Source of the DNA: Daphnia carinata
Lineage: Eukaryota > Arthropoda > Branchiopoda > Diplostraca > Daphniidae
DNA length: 64,000 nucleotides
Assembly: GCF_022539665.2 (NCBI RefSeq)
Contig: NC_081336.1
Location: 6,058,278 to 6,122,277 of the forward strand
Direction of reading: 5' to 3'
In this document: positions 50,001 through 62,309 of the stretch, piece by piece
How positions within the stretch are numbered: position 1 is the first letter of the stretch
Layout: each line of letters opens with the position of its first letter
The notes under the pieces: generated by a model
What the model was told of the DNA's origin: nothing
The model's input: the letters and a program-made list of their open reading frames with translations, nothing else
Databases searched by the model: none
Position numbers and translations under genes: made by a program

Positions 50001-50858
50001 AGAGCAAATGGAACCGGAAGCAGATCCAGTATCAAGTACATCGGAAATCGAAGGAGGGCCAGACGAAGCCAACGTAAAACCAGATGAAGTAGAGGAAGCG
50101 GCTGAAGAAGAAAATTCAGAAAAGAAACCTATTCTTTGCACCATGGAGCAACTGGTTCTCTTGGCTAAAGAAATAGGAATTAAATGGAAACTTCTCGCCC
50201 CGAAACTTGGCTTTGGACCAGACGAGGTAAATATAACATCTTTGATGTCTTTATTTACTGTTTCACCCCGTAGTCAGCGTTAACCTTTTCAATAGTTTAC
50301 CATGTGAAATAATTTACGTTAAGCCAGAGCCAAAGGTGATGCTAAAAGTTTTTTTTTTTTGTGGCAAACCAATATGCAAAGTGTGTGCCAAGGATTAGTT
50401 AAGTTGGGTGCTTTGCTATCAAATGTAAAGAAACGCATTTGTAGGTAGAAAACACTAAATATGTAAGCTTTTGAAATTTATCGAACTGTATTGACCAAGA
50501 CGTAAGTTATACCGAAATAATTTAAATCGGTGTTAAAAAATCAATAAGGGGAAGTTCGTAAATTGCATCATCCATATCAAGCCTGTAAGAATTCGTCTAG
50601 TGTGTGGTGGACAAGGTTCTGTTGCCATGCCTTTGAATCAATTATCGGAAATCAAATGACGTAAGGTGGTAATAGTTTACTTCTTGTATTTGCGTTCCTT
50701 AGGTGGAGTATTTTGAAAGTGAAACGAGCGAAGTGGAACTGCAAGCGAAGAAAATGTTTCAGATATGGCTGGAGAATGAAGCTGACGCCACTCCGGAAAA
50801 CCTTCTGTACTCATTAGAAGGCCTGGGCATGCTGAATAGTGCTCAGGGTATTTTGTAA
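47040..50858 (+). CDS. thoc1: THO complex subunit 1 (THOC1/Hpr1)
   Basis: Twelve exons join in phase: 47040-47081, 47212-47294, 47355-47644, 47909-48125, 48188-48293, 48358-48626, 48692-48821, 48888-49090, 49166-49309, 49417-49564, 49942-50226 and 50703-50858. The product is 690 aa against about 657 in human. THOC1 is a core subunit of the nuclear THO/TREX complex, which couples transcription to mRNA export. Family hallmarks include [76 protein letters not shown] and [17 protein letters not shown]. An acidic linker and a C-terminal death domain ([20 protein letters not shown] to the end) follow. A basic stretch ([20 protein letters not shown]) probably serves nuclear localisation. The acceptor of exon 11 is a tagcag tandem, so use of the second AG would drop one Gln. 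Confidence 0.97.
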
Positions 50859-52238
50859 TATTGTACTTCATTTATGTTGCGGCTTTGTTCACAGAAAAAA
50901 AAATACACAAACATTTTTACAAGAATGCCGTTTTATAAGCTGCGATGCTTCACTGGCTGTGCGCAGTCCGAATTACGTTGTTCAGCTTAGAACCCAAGGT
51001 GTATAAAGGACATTTCAGATTTATCTATCATGGCTTATAGAAAGCAGTTCTATCGATTGGGACAAGCGTAACGACGCAAATTCGATGGTGGTCATGGACA
51101 CAGATTTGGACTTCTTTCTTTCTTAACCTGGCCTTGACGTGTTATCACGGTAAAATTTACTCGAATCCTACAAGTGCAAATCTGGAAAGTTTGTCGAAGT
51201 TCCAAGACGCTACAGTGTATCAAAGGTAAACATAGTTTCAGCGTTGAGTGAAGCTTTTCCCTGTAGAAGCACTTTCTATTAGTTGAGCGAACTAAGGATG
51301 GCTTTCTAAGGACGCTGGAGAATAGCGAATACCAATGAGTGAACGCGGACAAAAAGGGAACCAAAATATAAATATATATATATTTATATACAGTATATGA
51401 TTTAATAGAAACGACTTGGTGCCAGGCAGCGAGCAAGCAAAGTTTGAAGATTGATGTTGGAACAGTTGAAGCAAGCGACAACGGCACGGAAAAGCGATCA
51501 ATACTCATTCCCAAAACAGGGGGGTGGGACTCAGTCCAGAGCAAAGAATCAGGAGAAGCTAGATGGCATCTCTCGTCCTGCGCGTGTGTACTGTATAAAG
51601 CAGTGCTTTTCGACACATAACGCAAACAGCTGAGCTTGCTGGAACCGTAATTTTTTAATGGAAAGGCCATCCAATCGACCCGATAAATGCCGGCTCTGTT
51701 TTATTGCTATTGTCTGTTTGTTCTTAGCGTTACGGTTCGAATGTGGCACATCATCAGCAGGCGAAGGAACAGTCTGACAAATTGCTACATTTTATCCGAT
51801 TTTGAACCCTAACAAAGTAAGAAAGGAAATCAGCTGACTTTAGTATAGAAAAGGTTAGACGTTAGTTACAAATGATGCTGTTTGGCGTTCAGCGTTCTTG
51901 AAGAAGGAGAAGAATTTTTGGGGCAGTGAACGGTGCCAGCTCATAGGTATAACGCATTCACTGCATTAGAAAAGTGCTTGAATAGAGATTGCGTCGTCGC
52001 CAACAGATCCCCCAGTTCGCGGAGAGGTAGGGTAGGGGAACGTCTCATCGATTCAGGGGTTTGGAAATAACGGCGAATAGACCGTCACCCGAAGCTTGTC
52101 ATCAACGAGAACGAGAGGTATACTGTGGGGTTGGCGCACCGCTCCGGAGCAGAGAGTTACTGCAGCTTGGCGTTGGTGGTACTCCTTGCCCTCCCCCCGA
52201 GCTGTGAACTACGAGTGCATACCTGCGGCCGAGTGTTA
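50859..52238. other. Intergenic region and presumed 5' UTR of the RIM/Fife-like gene
   Basis: This lies between the THOC1 stop and the next plus-strand start codon. A TATA-like TGTATAAAG occurs near 51590. GC content rises toward 52000-52230, as expected near a 5' UTR. A 192-codon antisense open frame (51092-51670) looks like chance: no domains, no splice signals, low-complexity stretches. Confidence 0.45.
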
Positions 52239-55200
52239 ATGCGTAACCTGTTGCAACATCGAGCTCTTAAGAGAAAATTATCTAACGACTACGAATTGCC
52301 AAAGGTAAAAGAACAAATATTCAACGTGCTTTCTCGTTGGTCGTTAGACCTCGTTTTTCTTGCCCTGGAGCAAAACAGTTAGAATTTCTTTAGTTATTCG
52401 ATAACGGTGGATAGACTGATGCATATTCGGAAAAATTATTTCATTTATGATTCTGTTAAAATATACCAACTTGATGCTTCATTCAATTATAGCATGCAAG
52501 AGGTCTTCAATTTAACGATCTCGTTAAATGACGCTTCTCCGACCATCGAGACGATCGATAAAGCTCTGTGCTATCTTGTACGCCTGTCTCTAAAAAGCGT
52601 AGTTGCACTAGTCATACATAAGGCATTGCTATCGGCTCTCTATGGACTGTGCACTTTGTTTTTTTTTCTGAATAGAAAGTTTCACTGGCTATTTGAAGGC
52701 CTACTCCCTCGAAGTTCTGTTATGACGCTGCATATGGGTTTGCACTTTCATGCAATGTACACAACTGCCTCACTTTGATATTTTTAATAAAAACGAACTT
52801 ATAACATACTGCTCAATGTATGCAGTAAACACATTAAAAAAACACTCATAGAAAGCGGATAGCGGAGCTACGATGAAAATGGCAAGGCAGAAATTGGATA
52901 AATTATTTATTTCCTCTATGTTAGCCACAATCTTGACCATTAACTCAAAGCGACTTCTATGGTATTCTTTAACCATCGCAATGGTCACTTGTTGATTCGT
53001 AGAGTAGATAACCAAGCAACACGATCAATACTTCAAAGGGGAAAAAAAGCTGTTGGTACATCCTGGTTGTTCTATTAAGACTATCATTATTTTTGAATGT
53101 TGTAGGATAATAGATTATAGTAATTATTCAGTAGATCTATTTTGAACGCAGAATGTTCAACGCTTATTCCGAGACTTGTTTGCCGTGTACGTACATTTTC
53201 GAGGTGATTTATGTTCCACGCTGTTTCGCTTAGCTTAGAAAGTCGACGTTACAATTACCTCCTTTCAGTTCAATAATTTTTGATGTCAGTAACGCTTAAA
53301 ACCAGCCTTAATAAATACTCGAGAAACCACTCTTCCCAATTCCCTCAAGATGGATATTAATTAGAAAATGTCTCTGATAATAGGGGAGCAACAAGAAATA
53401 ACTGTTTGCGAGGTAAGTGTGGGTTGTTGGATTGGTTAACGTTCGAATGCTATAGCAGCGTGCAATCGATAAATACCACTTGCCGACTCTGCCATTTGTT
53501 ATAGCAGTCGTCACTATTGACATATTGTGACGCAAGCGACCTACCAAACACTAGAAATCGTTACGGAGCAACGGCAGAACTCTAGTTAGGTTTTGTCCTG
53601 AATTACCAATAGACTTATTCACACGTAACTAATCAATTGAAAAGCAAACTTTTATAACTTAATATAAAATAGGTAAAAGTGTCAATAAAATTTCTCCCGT
53701 TTACCTACCGCTTCTAATTTTCGTAAACAGTTTAAAAGTTGAAACGTCGAAGAACAAATAATTAGAAAACGACATAACGCTCATTAAGTTGCACGTAAAC
53801 GAGTTTGTAAGATGCGTAATTCCTTTTTTTTAACATCACGTATTCTTTTGAAGCACTCGAAAGTTTGTCACACGTTGCTAACCGTTTTTGCTCCAACGTA
53901 TCAACAGGATTATCCGAAGGGACAATCTGGTTCTTCTTCAAATTTCAAAGCCGATTCCCTGATGTTGCCAGTCGTCTCTTTCATGAAAAAGGTAAGCGGA
54001 TTCTACATTACGCTCCCCATAAGCCCGCAGATTTGGTAGTAACGACGAAATATGTAAAAGAGCACTAACAAATTACGATTGCATAATACCATGCAAATAG
54101 CAAAAATATTCAGATTTCATTGCATAACTGAGTAAGAGGCAGTTGGATAAGTAACACGTGATGATATACAAGATAACACGTCGAACATTATGCACACGCT
54201 CGTTCCTAAGACAAAGCGAATTTCGGAATTACGCTTCGATACGTTAACAATCTAAATTTTATGTTCAAACCTATTCTAGATGGTGAAGAATTCGGATACG
54301 GGCCAACAAGAGATGGTTACCACAAATAAGTTGACACGATTAAAACAGACACTGACGACCGGATTTCAACAAGCCCAAGATTCGGGTAAGATAATACGGT
54401 GCGCATTGGATTGGTATACATAGGCTTCCGCTTTCACGAATGCTGGGAATGGCGGATAATCGTTACCCTCATCACGTTTCTTTTTTGCAAGACAAAAAAA
54501 GGCGGAAGCGAAAGAATACTCGTAGATGATTGAAGGGTATTGAGTTGGCTAAAGGGGAAGCTTATAATGTTCGTGGGCTTTGATTAATGCGAAATCACCG
54601 ACAAACCCTTCGTCGTGAAAGATTAACCATTTTCCAGGATCGGAAATTTCGTACGAAATTGTACGATCGTTTATCAGAATTTTGCCATGTTCTCGTTATA
54701 CCGACAGTTGCAGACACAATGCAACGCGCAATTGGCATGTTGACAATATAAAAAAACCTAAAAAAAAATATGCTACTAAGGCACGCCTTAGCTTAACGTA
54801 AGGCCATAAATCATAAGGCTAGCCTTACTTTGTGTGTAACATCTGCGTTTGTATTTTATTTTTTTATATCTTTACGTTTAATTATGAACACCCTCGTTTC
54901 CACCAGCTGCGGGTAACACAGTAATACCCCGCAAACAATAAGGTCACGAATGAGGTTTATAACAATTTATATGCACATTAGTTTATCGTTTATTACCATG
55001 AATATACCGTGTATTTCGTTTATCTATGCTTTCCAAGTTCCACGCAAGTGATCATTTTGTTACATTATAATGCCTATTGGTTTTGCATAGTGGCGAAATT
55101 TTCTCCAAAAAGCATCCACGTCGGAGTAGGTGAAATTGCAGGTCGCCAACCGAGCGGTAAAGAACCGCTTAACGAGGCGTCGACCATCGCAACCAGTGAC

Positions 55201-58200
55201 ATATTGAACAAAGACGCTTTGAATTCCACAAACCCACAACCTGCCTTGTTGTAAGTACCTTCCATGCCAACCAATTTCAAAGAAAAGAACGGTCCATGTG
55301 TTTCTGACAGATGGTTTTCATCCTAGTTTTCATGATGATGTCATCCTAGATTTCGCCTAATATTCACAGTTATATTTACTTGAATTTGCTCGGCTTCAAT
55401 ATCTAATTCATGTTCCCTACATTTGTGCCCCAAGTTTGACGTATGAGAACAATTTCGAAATTGGAATTTACCTTTATTGCAAGTGACTTCATTACTCCAA
55501 GAGAAGGAAGAAAACGCATTTAATTTAGATTTGAAGTTATATGACATTATGAACTTGTCCACTGTTACTCTGATACAATCATGTAATAATTCTAAACGCA
55601 TGTTCTTTGATGACTAGGAATATTTCTATTGGGACCAAAAGTTGTTCGGGGCCACCAAATCGGCTAACTTCTTGCCGGGTTTGCGTTCGAAGTTTATCGA
55701 TCGGCAACAGCGATGTCAGTTACAGGTTATGCTCGCAGTGCAACCTCAAAGTCTGCGAGGATTGTGCCTCTTATTCCAACTTGGATAACGACATCGATAA
55801 GGTAACTATTCACCACTTAGTGCCACTAATTTAAAAGTAATGCTATCAGTTAATCAAAAACACCTTTAAACGATTAATGTGTCAACTTTTTTCCGAAGAT
55901 GACAAACTGTTTTCTAATTTTCCTGTTGCTTTTGTGTGACGTGTGTGTCTGAAAAGAACTTCTGGCGATGCAGCGTCTGTCGCAGAAGAAATCAGGGCGC
56001 CTCGTCCCCTATGTTATCAAGCATTGGAGCTGCTGGTACAGGTGTAACGCGTCAACAGCCATTATCAGCAACAAGTCATCGATGGAGTGAGGAGAAGGCA
56101 GGTTCGCTGTCAACGTCTACTGACGACTACAATAAAAGGTCGAAAGAATTGAGCACCACACCAGCATCAGCACCGGTTTCTCGACGCGAACGAAGAAGCA
56201 CTTCTGGCGAAAGCGTCACGACCGCTGATCAGAAACACTTGTCGGGCTTTCAATCGAAGCTTCACGTGCAACCATCTAGACAAGACTACGGTGGAAGCAC
56301 CGAGAATGTTAATTCAAGGGGAAACGGAAGTGGCGGTCGAACGCCCGATCGAAATCCAAGACGAATGAATCAATCGCACAAGGCGGCTAGATCCGTTTCG
56401 GCTTCTGAAAGTTCACCGGAGGACGTAGCTGACAAACAGCATTCGCTGCAGTACGAACGTAGCAGCGAAACTTCATCGCGTCGTTCTTCCTGTCGCCGTT
56501 CGTTTCAGAAACAAACAACGGACCAATCTCTTTATCTGTCAGCTGATGACGCTTGTCTCTCTCCATGGAGTCAACAGCGGCGCTACAGTTCAGAAAGTTC
56601 AGATGCCAGCGACACTAGTGGCACTTCGGCAACAGCGCGTCTTGTCTCGCAGGAAGAGACTGAAGAAGTTGGAGATTATGGTGCTTCGCTGCTTCCGTCG
56701 ACCCGTCGTCGCCAGTCATTTCGCAGCCATCGTACATGTCATTTTTATGACGTTGATGGCAGCGACGTTTATTACGATGCGGAAGATCAATCTAGTAAGT
56801 CGATCAACTTTAAAATATACATATCACGTATTTCATTGTATATTTTTAATTAACGAAGAAAAACTATATTTTTTGTAACGTCAATTTTTATGGAAGACGC
56901 AGATCAAAGTTATGAAAGAAAATTTAAACATTTTACTTCGCCCAGTTCTATTTAATGAAGCCGTTTCATTTTCATTGGGAATATCGCATTTTTTTAGTCG
57001 AGTGAGGCTGTGTTTAAATCTAGAATAAAAAAATATGCAATGGGAATTTGAGATTAGTGAAGTGGGTCTCGACACCGGGAAACGTGCCAACAACCCGCCC
57101 TCGTCCCTTTCCCATGTACAGGAGTTGTTGCTTTTTTTAGTAAGCTTTATTTATAGCAACTAGACATGTACTCTTATTATGTTTACATGTTATTACAATT
57201 TTCATATTCTATTGGAATAGTTTTATGGTGAGTGTGACAGTAATAGAGTAAAGCATTCACTTACGTACGTAAGGTAAATCTACCTTTTATGAGTAGAATG
57301 TGAGAGTAAAATTCCGTAACTGTCCTAAGTTGGAAAAAAAATTAACGAACTGTGTTTTTGGGGTAGAAGTAAATTCAGTTTAGATCCTGAATCAAATAGA
57401 TACTGGCAAAGGTTATTTGTTTGGGGGGAAAGCAGAACTTAAGGGCAATATGAAACTTGAGGTCAAACACCATGTCAAACCGTTTAGCAAATACCAACTT
57501 ATAGTTTGTGGCGTTCAGACTGCTAACCCGACTCATTGTATACATTTTTAAGCTTTACCCTTATGATTTCACAATCGCAACAACCTCGAAGAGCGTAGTG
57601 TTTTCTCGGTATTTTGAATCTGACATCTTATCTCAAACGTTAATTTCCTCACAGCAGACAATGGTGTTAATCGATCATCTCGGCGCTCCTGCTCCGATAT
57701 ATCACAAGTCAGTAAATGCAATGAGCTTACATCAGAAACTACAGCACCGTCAGCCAATCAGCAAAGATCACATTCGCCACGAGGCTCTCTTGCTTACGAT
57801 GGCGTTAACGAGGAGCGTCTAATGCCACAGCGAAAGATATCAACCCAGCTAAGTGATCCACCATCTAGCCTCAGCCGATCGCATTCTCCTCGCCCTTCGA
57901 TCGCTTCATGCCACAGCGGATCGGAACGCCGGTCTGTGGAACGAGAGGCCATCCGCATCATAATTGACGACGTCGACTGTCCCGACAGCTGCCAGGCGGT
58001 ACCGACACCGACTTTAACTACAGCTTCTTCAACTCTTACTGTCCGTTTACTGCGTGATCACCATTATGGTGGTCATGGCTTCACGGCCGGATTTGGTTTA
58101 TCATTGACCATACGTAAGAATGTTGTCATCAGCTGGATAGCTCCTCATGGTAAATCATAAATAGCCGAAATGACGTGTATTGCCTTACATGTTTTTGTTT

Positions 58201-60799
58201 TTTAATTTCAAACATTCGTTCTTATAAAAGAAATTAATTCATTACTGTTATTGATTTGTTTAGGGCCAGCTGATCAAGCAGGCCTACTATGCGGTGATAT
58301 AGTCCTCTCGTGGGATGGAGTTCAGGTATATTATATTGCAGTTTACTTGCCTTCTGACTAACAGTTATTGATGCTTGTTCTTGTCCTTTTTATTTGATGC
58401 AGTTAGTTGGCTGGAATTTTGAATTCGATGATATTGAAGAGGAGCTGCAGCACAGCGGAGATAGCATTCACATACAAGTGCTCCGCAATTCCGTAGTAGC
58501 TGAGACGTTGCCATCCAGCACGCCGCCGCAAAACGTATACGAGCACCACGGCGAACCACTGATGAGACCCAACAAACTTCCATCGAGCGTTCTGATTCTC
58601 GATGCTGAATCTTCCGGTCGATCTACGCCCCCTTCTCCCACCCGTCGCCGCCTTCCTCAAGCTCCAGCTGTTATGATGATTGCAGCTGACACCGACTCTC
58701 CATTGCCCTTCATATACCGCGTTCAGCTCAAGTTCAAGTGCAACATTGAGCGGAATGGTAGTGTTTGTATGGTAATTACGGTAGTGGAGGCTGAGAGGTC
58801 ACCTGTGGCACCAAAGCCGGCCCATGACGTGGGAGAGAAGGAGAAAGAACATGCGTTTTTATGGATAAAAATCATACTCACTCTGCCTAGGTAACGCACT
58901 GATCTCGCATCAGTTTTCTTAAATTTTAGGCGACCATAGTTTTATTCAGATCCAATTTGTTGTTTCGTCCCTTTTTTTTTTTTTATTTAATGATTTTTCG
59001 ACGTTTTTCCAGTGGGGCCAGTAGAAAATTCTTGACGGATAAAGTTGAATCATCTTACGATCTCTGCTGGAATTCCTTATTTACCTGTTCTGATTTGACT
59101 GCCGAAGAGGTTTCGCGATCCCAGCTTACGCTGTCCCTTTGGGGAGATTCTTTTCAAAAAGGAGAAGTCAAAATTGGTAAGAATTTAGCTTAGTTAATAA
59201 TTATGTTTTACATTCTTGGTTTTTCAAACAGTAAATACATAAGCTGTTATCTTGCGCTCCAGAAATACTTAAAAACTAACCAAATACCCATCTGTTAGAA
59301 ACTTAACATGACCATTTAGTTCTTCCGTAATAAGAAGCTTGCAAATACGTATGTACGATTTCTTGAGTGTGGTAGCAAATTTCCCAAAAATATGCTAATA
59401 AAATTGTTTAACGTGGGCTTTTCTTTCTTGTTATGAAGCCGACACCAACATGGATCTACAAAATATCACGATGGACGGCCGACCGACGTGGTTTCCACTG
59501 CGCTATAGCAACGCATCGTCAGTTTCACCTCGACGTTTGTGCAAAGCTGTATCCTATGACCAACAGAATCAACAGAACCAACAGCCCTACGTCCTTAGCC
59601 ATAACAATTGTGAACTGAATATCGACCATGCCGATCAATCTTCTACGTCGTCGCAACAAAGAACGCCGTCACCTCCAACATTGTCGTTTCCACGGTCTCG
59701 TTCAGCTGAGATATGTCACCTTCTCCTTCAACCGGAAAGCCAAGGTTGGACTAACTCGGGATTGTCTGCTCCCGCGTCGCTGGCTCCGTCACGACGGGGT
59801 TCGTCTTATAATTGTGAAGAAGAATATCTGAATCCGCAGTCACCACCGTCGTCACGGCGAGGGTCTTCCGTATTTGTCGGCGAGGGCGAAGTTCCTAACG
59901 TAAAAGGACATCAAAAGCTTTCTGCTTCAACAGCCGTTAACCTCGACCCCTGCGCTCTTCAGGATCACAGAGTTCCCAGCAGCCAGTGGCGTAGCCAAAG
60001 CTTCCGATCCGAGGTTAAGCATGCACAACACAATGCGCAAGATGTGCCTGCAAACAGGGCGTCTGCCAGAATTATAAACAGTTCGGCACTGGAATTCGGA
60101 ACGGGACAAATTCTTCCTGGTCAATCGTTGCTGGCAAGAGACGAACGCCTGTTCAAGACTCACTCAGAATCGTGTGGTCAGATTAAATTGGGTCTAATCA
60201 TTACTCAAGGACAACTAGAAGTGGAAGTGATCGCCGCCCGCAATCTTGTAACGAATGTGGAAAAGCACGTTCTACCAGACACATACGTAAAGGTACATGT
60301 ACCTTCCATTCAAATTGAATGAGAAACGCATGGTTGTCTGTTTTGGAAACAATCGAAAGACAAGAAGAATATCCCATTGTTTCCAATTTTCTCTTAAATG
60401 TTATTCAAGCGACAAATATTTACTTAAAACACTGTTTTGTCTTTGCTCTTTATGTATCGTTTTTAGGCAACGCTCTGTCACGCGGAACGAGTTATTGGCG
60501 TACGAAAGACGAGAATAGTGAGGCAGACTTGTCACCCTGAATTTCATCAGACTTTGTTATTCGAAGCCGCCAATGCATCACACGCTACGCTTATTATCGA
60601 GGTGCGCCTAAAGAACAGTATCAGCAGTGGTAAACCGATCTCCGCCGACGTCTCTTCTCTTCGCATTGGGGACCACCACTCGGCGTCACAGCAGGACCAA
60701 TCAACAATAGGCTTTGTTCACATAGCGCTGGATCGTTTGACGTTGACGACGTTAACCATTTCTTGGTATAAACTGATTCCGTTTGTAAGGGAAACATAA
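52239..60799 (+). CDS. Presynaptic active-zone scaffold of the RIM/Piccolo/Fife family
   Basis: Twelve exons join in phase: 52239-52304, 53908-53991, 54280-54385, 55091-55250, 55618-55801, 55957-56794, 57655-58149, 58264-58325, 58403-58890, 59013-59176, 59439-60292 and 60467-60799, giving about 1277 aa. The domain order is that of RIM and Fife, proteins that organise vesicle release sites. A FYVE-related zinc finger has four CxxC pairs (CRVC, CSQC, CEDC, CSVC). After a long Ser/Arg-rich linker comes a PDZ with VRLLRDHHYGG and PADQAGLLCGDIVLSWDGVQ. Then come a C2A-like domain ending RPTWFPLRYS, a second Ser-rich linker, and a C2B starting GQLEVEVIAARNL and ending ISWYKLIPF. The sequences are well diverged from canonical RIM, so Fife is my preferred reading. 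The first two exons are the least certain: their phase fits, but an ATG at 53812 is an alternative start. Confidence 0.82.
52305..53907 (+). other. First intron of the RIM/Fife-like gene
   Basis: This is a 1.6-kb AT-rich intron from AAG|GTAAAA to acceptor tatcaacag. A 123-codon plus-strand open frame at 52407-52778 begins with a non-ATG codon and shows no family features. I treat it as chance. Confidence 0.5.
56795..57654 (+). other. Intron before the PDZ exons, with a tandem acceptor
   Basis: This 860-base intron has donor TCTA|GTAAGT and acceptor ttcctcacag directly followed by CAG. The NAGNAG arrangement (57652-57657) allows two acceptors three bases apart, giving Ser-Thr-Asp-Asn or Ser-Asn-Asn at the junction. 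Confidence 0.6.
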
Positions 60800-62309
60800 C
60801 ACATCGCACGTCAACCAGATATCTTATTTTCATTTGCAAGAAATTGTTGTTTACGGGTTATTTAGATGGCAGTTTTCGTCGATGTAAAGGCTGTTGCTTT
60901 CGGTTTCATTTTCTTTGTGTTACCTACTTTCCTACTCCGTGTTTCAATCTGTTTTGTGTTTTAAAACGTGTAAATCTATTTTAGAAAAAAATATTGATTC
61001 CAATTTGATTGTTTCTTCGGTCAGACTGGTAAACAAAAAATGTGCAGTGTGTTTTTTCGCAGCTTGATATGGATATGTTTCGACATAGTTTACACTGTGT
61101 AAAATCAATGGATCCCTAACCCTTTCTTTGCTTCCAGACGTATCCTATTGTGCTGTTGCCTATTGGAGAATATCTATTTGTCTTTGTCATCAGCCTTCGT
61201 AAACGACAATCCCACGTAAACAAATATATTCATTGTTATCTACTGTCGGCTAGATATACAATGTTAAAATTAGTCCGTAGTTTTCGGTAAGTAGGGCTCG
61301 GTCCCGGTTTTGCTCTTACCCGGTTTACCCACGGATCGCCGTCGATCAAATTATCTATTTTGGGCGATACGGATACGGATAGACTATTTTCCAAGTTGGG
61401 TAGGTTTACCGGACCAAACCTTGAATTAAAAGCAGTTATTTAAAAAAAAAAAATGGTAAAAAATTGTGTAAAATTATTTGTATATTGTCTCGTGGTGGAG
61501 AGAGGAAGCGAAACATGATGTTGTTCGTGTTTGTAAAAGGGGAATCGTGGATTATTTTCGTATTGAAATCGGGGTTGGCATTAAGCACCGTTATCCCCGC
61601 AACGAAAAGAAAAACCCTCGTGGAATAAATGAGAAAAGCTCTCCGATTTAAATGGCACCGCTCCGTAACTGTAGGCTTTAAATTCATACAATTAATAAAC
61701 GTGATAAAAAAAAAAGAACAACCAAAAATTGCGAACCCTATAAAAAATTTCGTATAGCAAACAGTTTATTGAATTTCCATCGGCAATGGTCTTGTCATAT
61801 TATTATGTTTGTAAGCTTAGAAAGAAAGAACAAAAAGCGAGGTGTTGCATCAAAATGGCTACGATAATGTAGCCATCGAAAAAAAGTGTATTCTGTTTGC
61901 TTTCAGTGACTGTAATACTGAATATGGACAAAATAATGCAGAGATATAATAGTTTCTACATGGCCGCCAAGAGTTAAATATATCTAATCGAAATTGAAGA
62001 AGAAAATCTACACTTTTTAGAGGTTGACCTGTTTCTTCACTCCTTTACGTTCTATGTTTATCAATAGCATGCTATGTGATTACTGCAGAGTGGCGATTTT
62101 GGTGTGAAGAAGCCCATTACACGTGAAAAATACTGAAACAAACATTCGATCAACTAGCACTCTTTCATCGTTATTAAGTTTTCATTTTACAAATGATGAC
62201 GATGAAATCTTCTCTGCGTATAGAGCAGACCAAAGATAAATAAATGAATGAAAGTAGCACAAATTATGGTGAACTTAAAATTCTTTCAAATGAGCGTCTA
62301 TATATGTTT
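60800..62309. other. Intergenic region between convergent genes
   Basis: This contains the 3' UTR of the RIM/Fife-like gene and that of the minus-strand exon. Plus-strand AATAAA-type words occur near 61625 and 61690, and a TTTATT at about 61765 would be a minus-strand signal. A possible small inverted-repeat element lies at 61286-61430. No coding exon is seen. Confidence 0.45.
61286..61430. mobile_element. Possible MITE-like inverted-repeat element
   Basis: The left end reads GGCTCGGTCCCGGTTTTGC and the right end reads TTTACCGGACCAAACC, which are imperfect inverted copies (GGYTYGGTCC-GGT). An inner pair, ACCCGGTTTACCC and GGGTAGGTTTACCGG, is also related. The interval is short and non-coding, as in a MITE, but I found no convincing target-site duplication. 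Confidence 0.3.

Noticed and set aside
51092-51670. 192-codon minus-strand open frame between THOC1 and the scaffold gene
   Set aside because: No domain, signal peptide or splice support; it contains a low-complexity Ile/Tyr run from a TA repeat and lies across the likely promoter of the plus-strand gene.
52407-52778. 123-codon plus-strand open frame
   Set aside because: It starts with GTG, lies inside an intron whose flanking exons join in phase, and shows no recognisable motif.
53812-53991. ATG at 53812 as the start of the scaffold protein
   Set aside because: The segment 53812-53907 is T-rich and ends in a reasonable acceptor (tatcaacag). The phase-0 join from 52304 to 53908 gives a better model. 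It remains possible as an alternative start.
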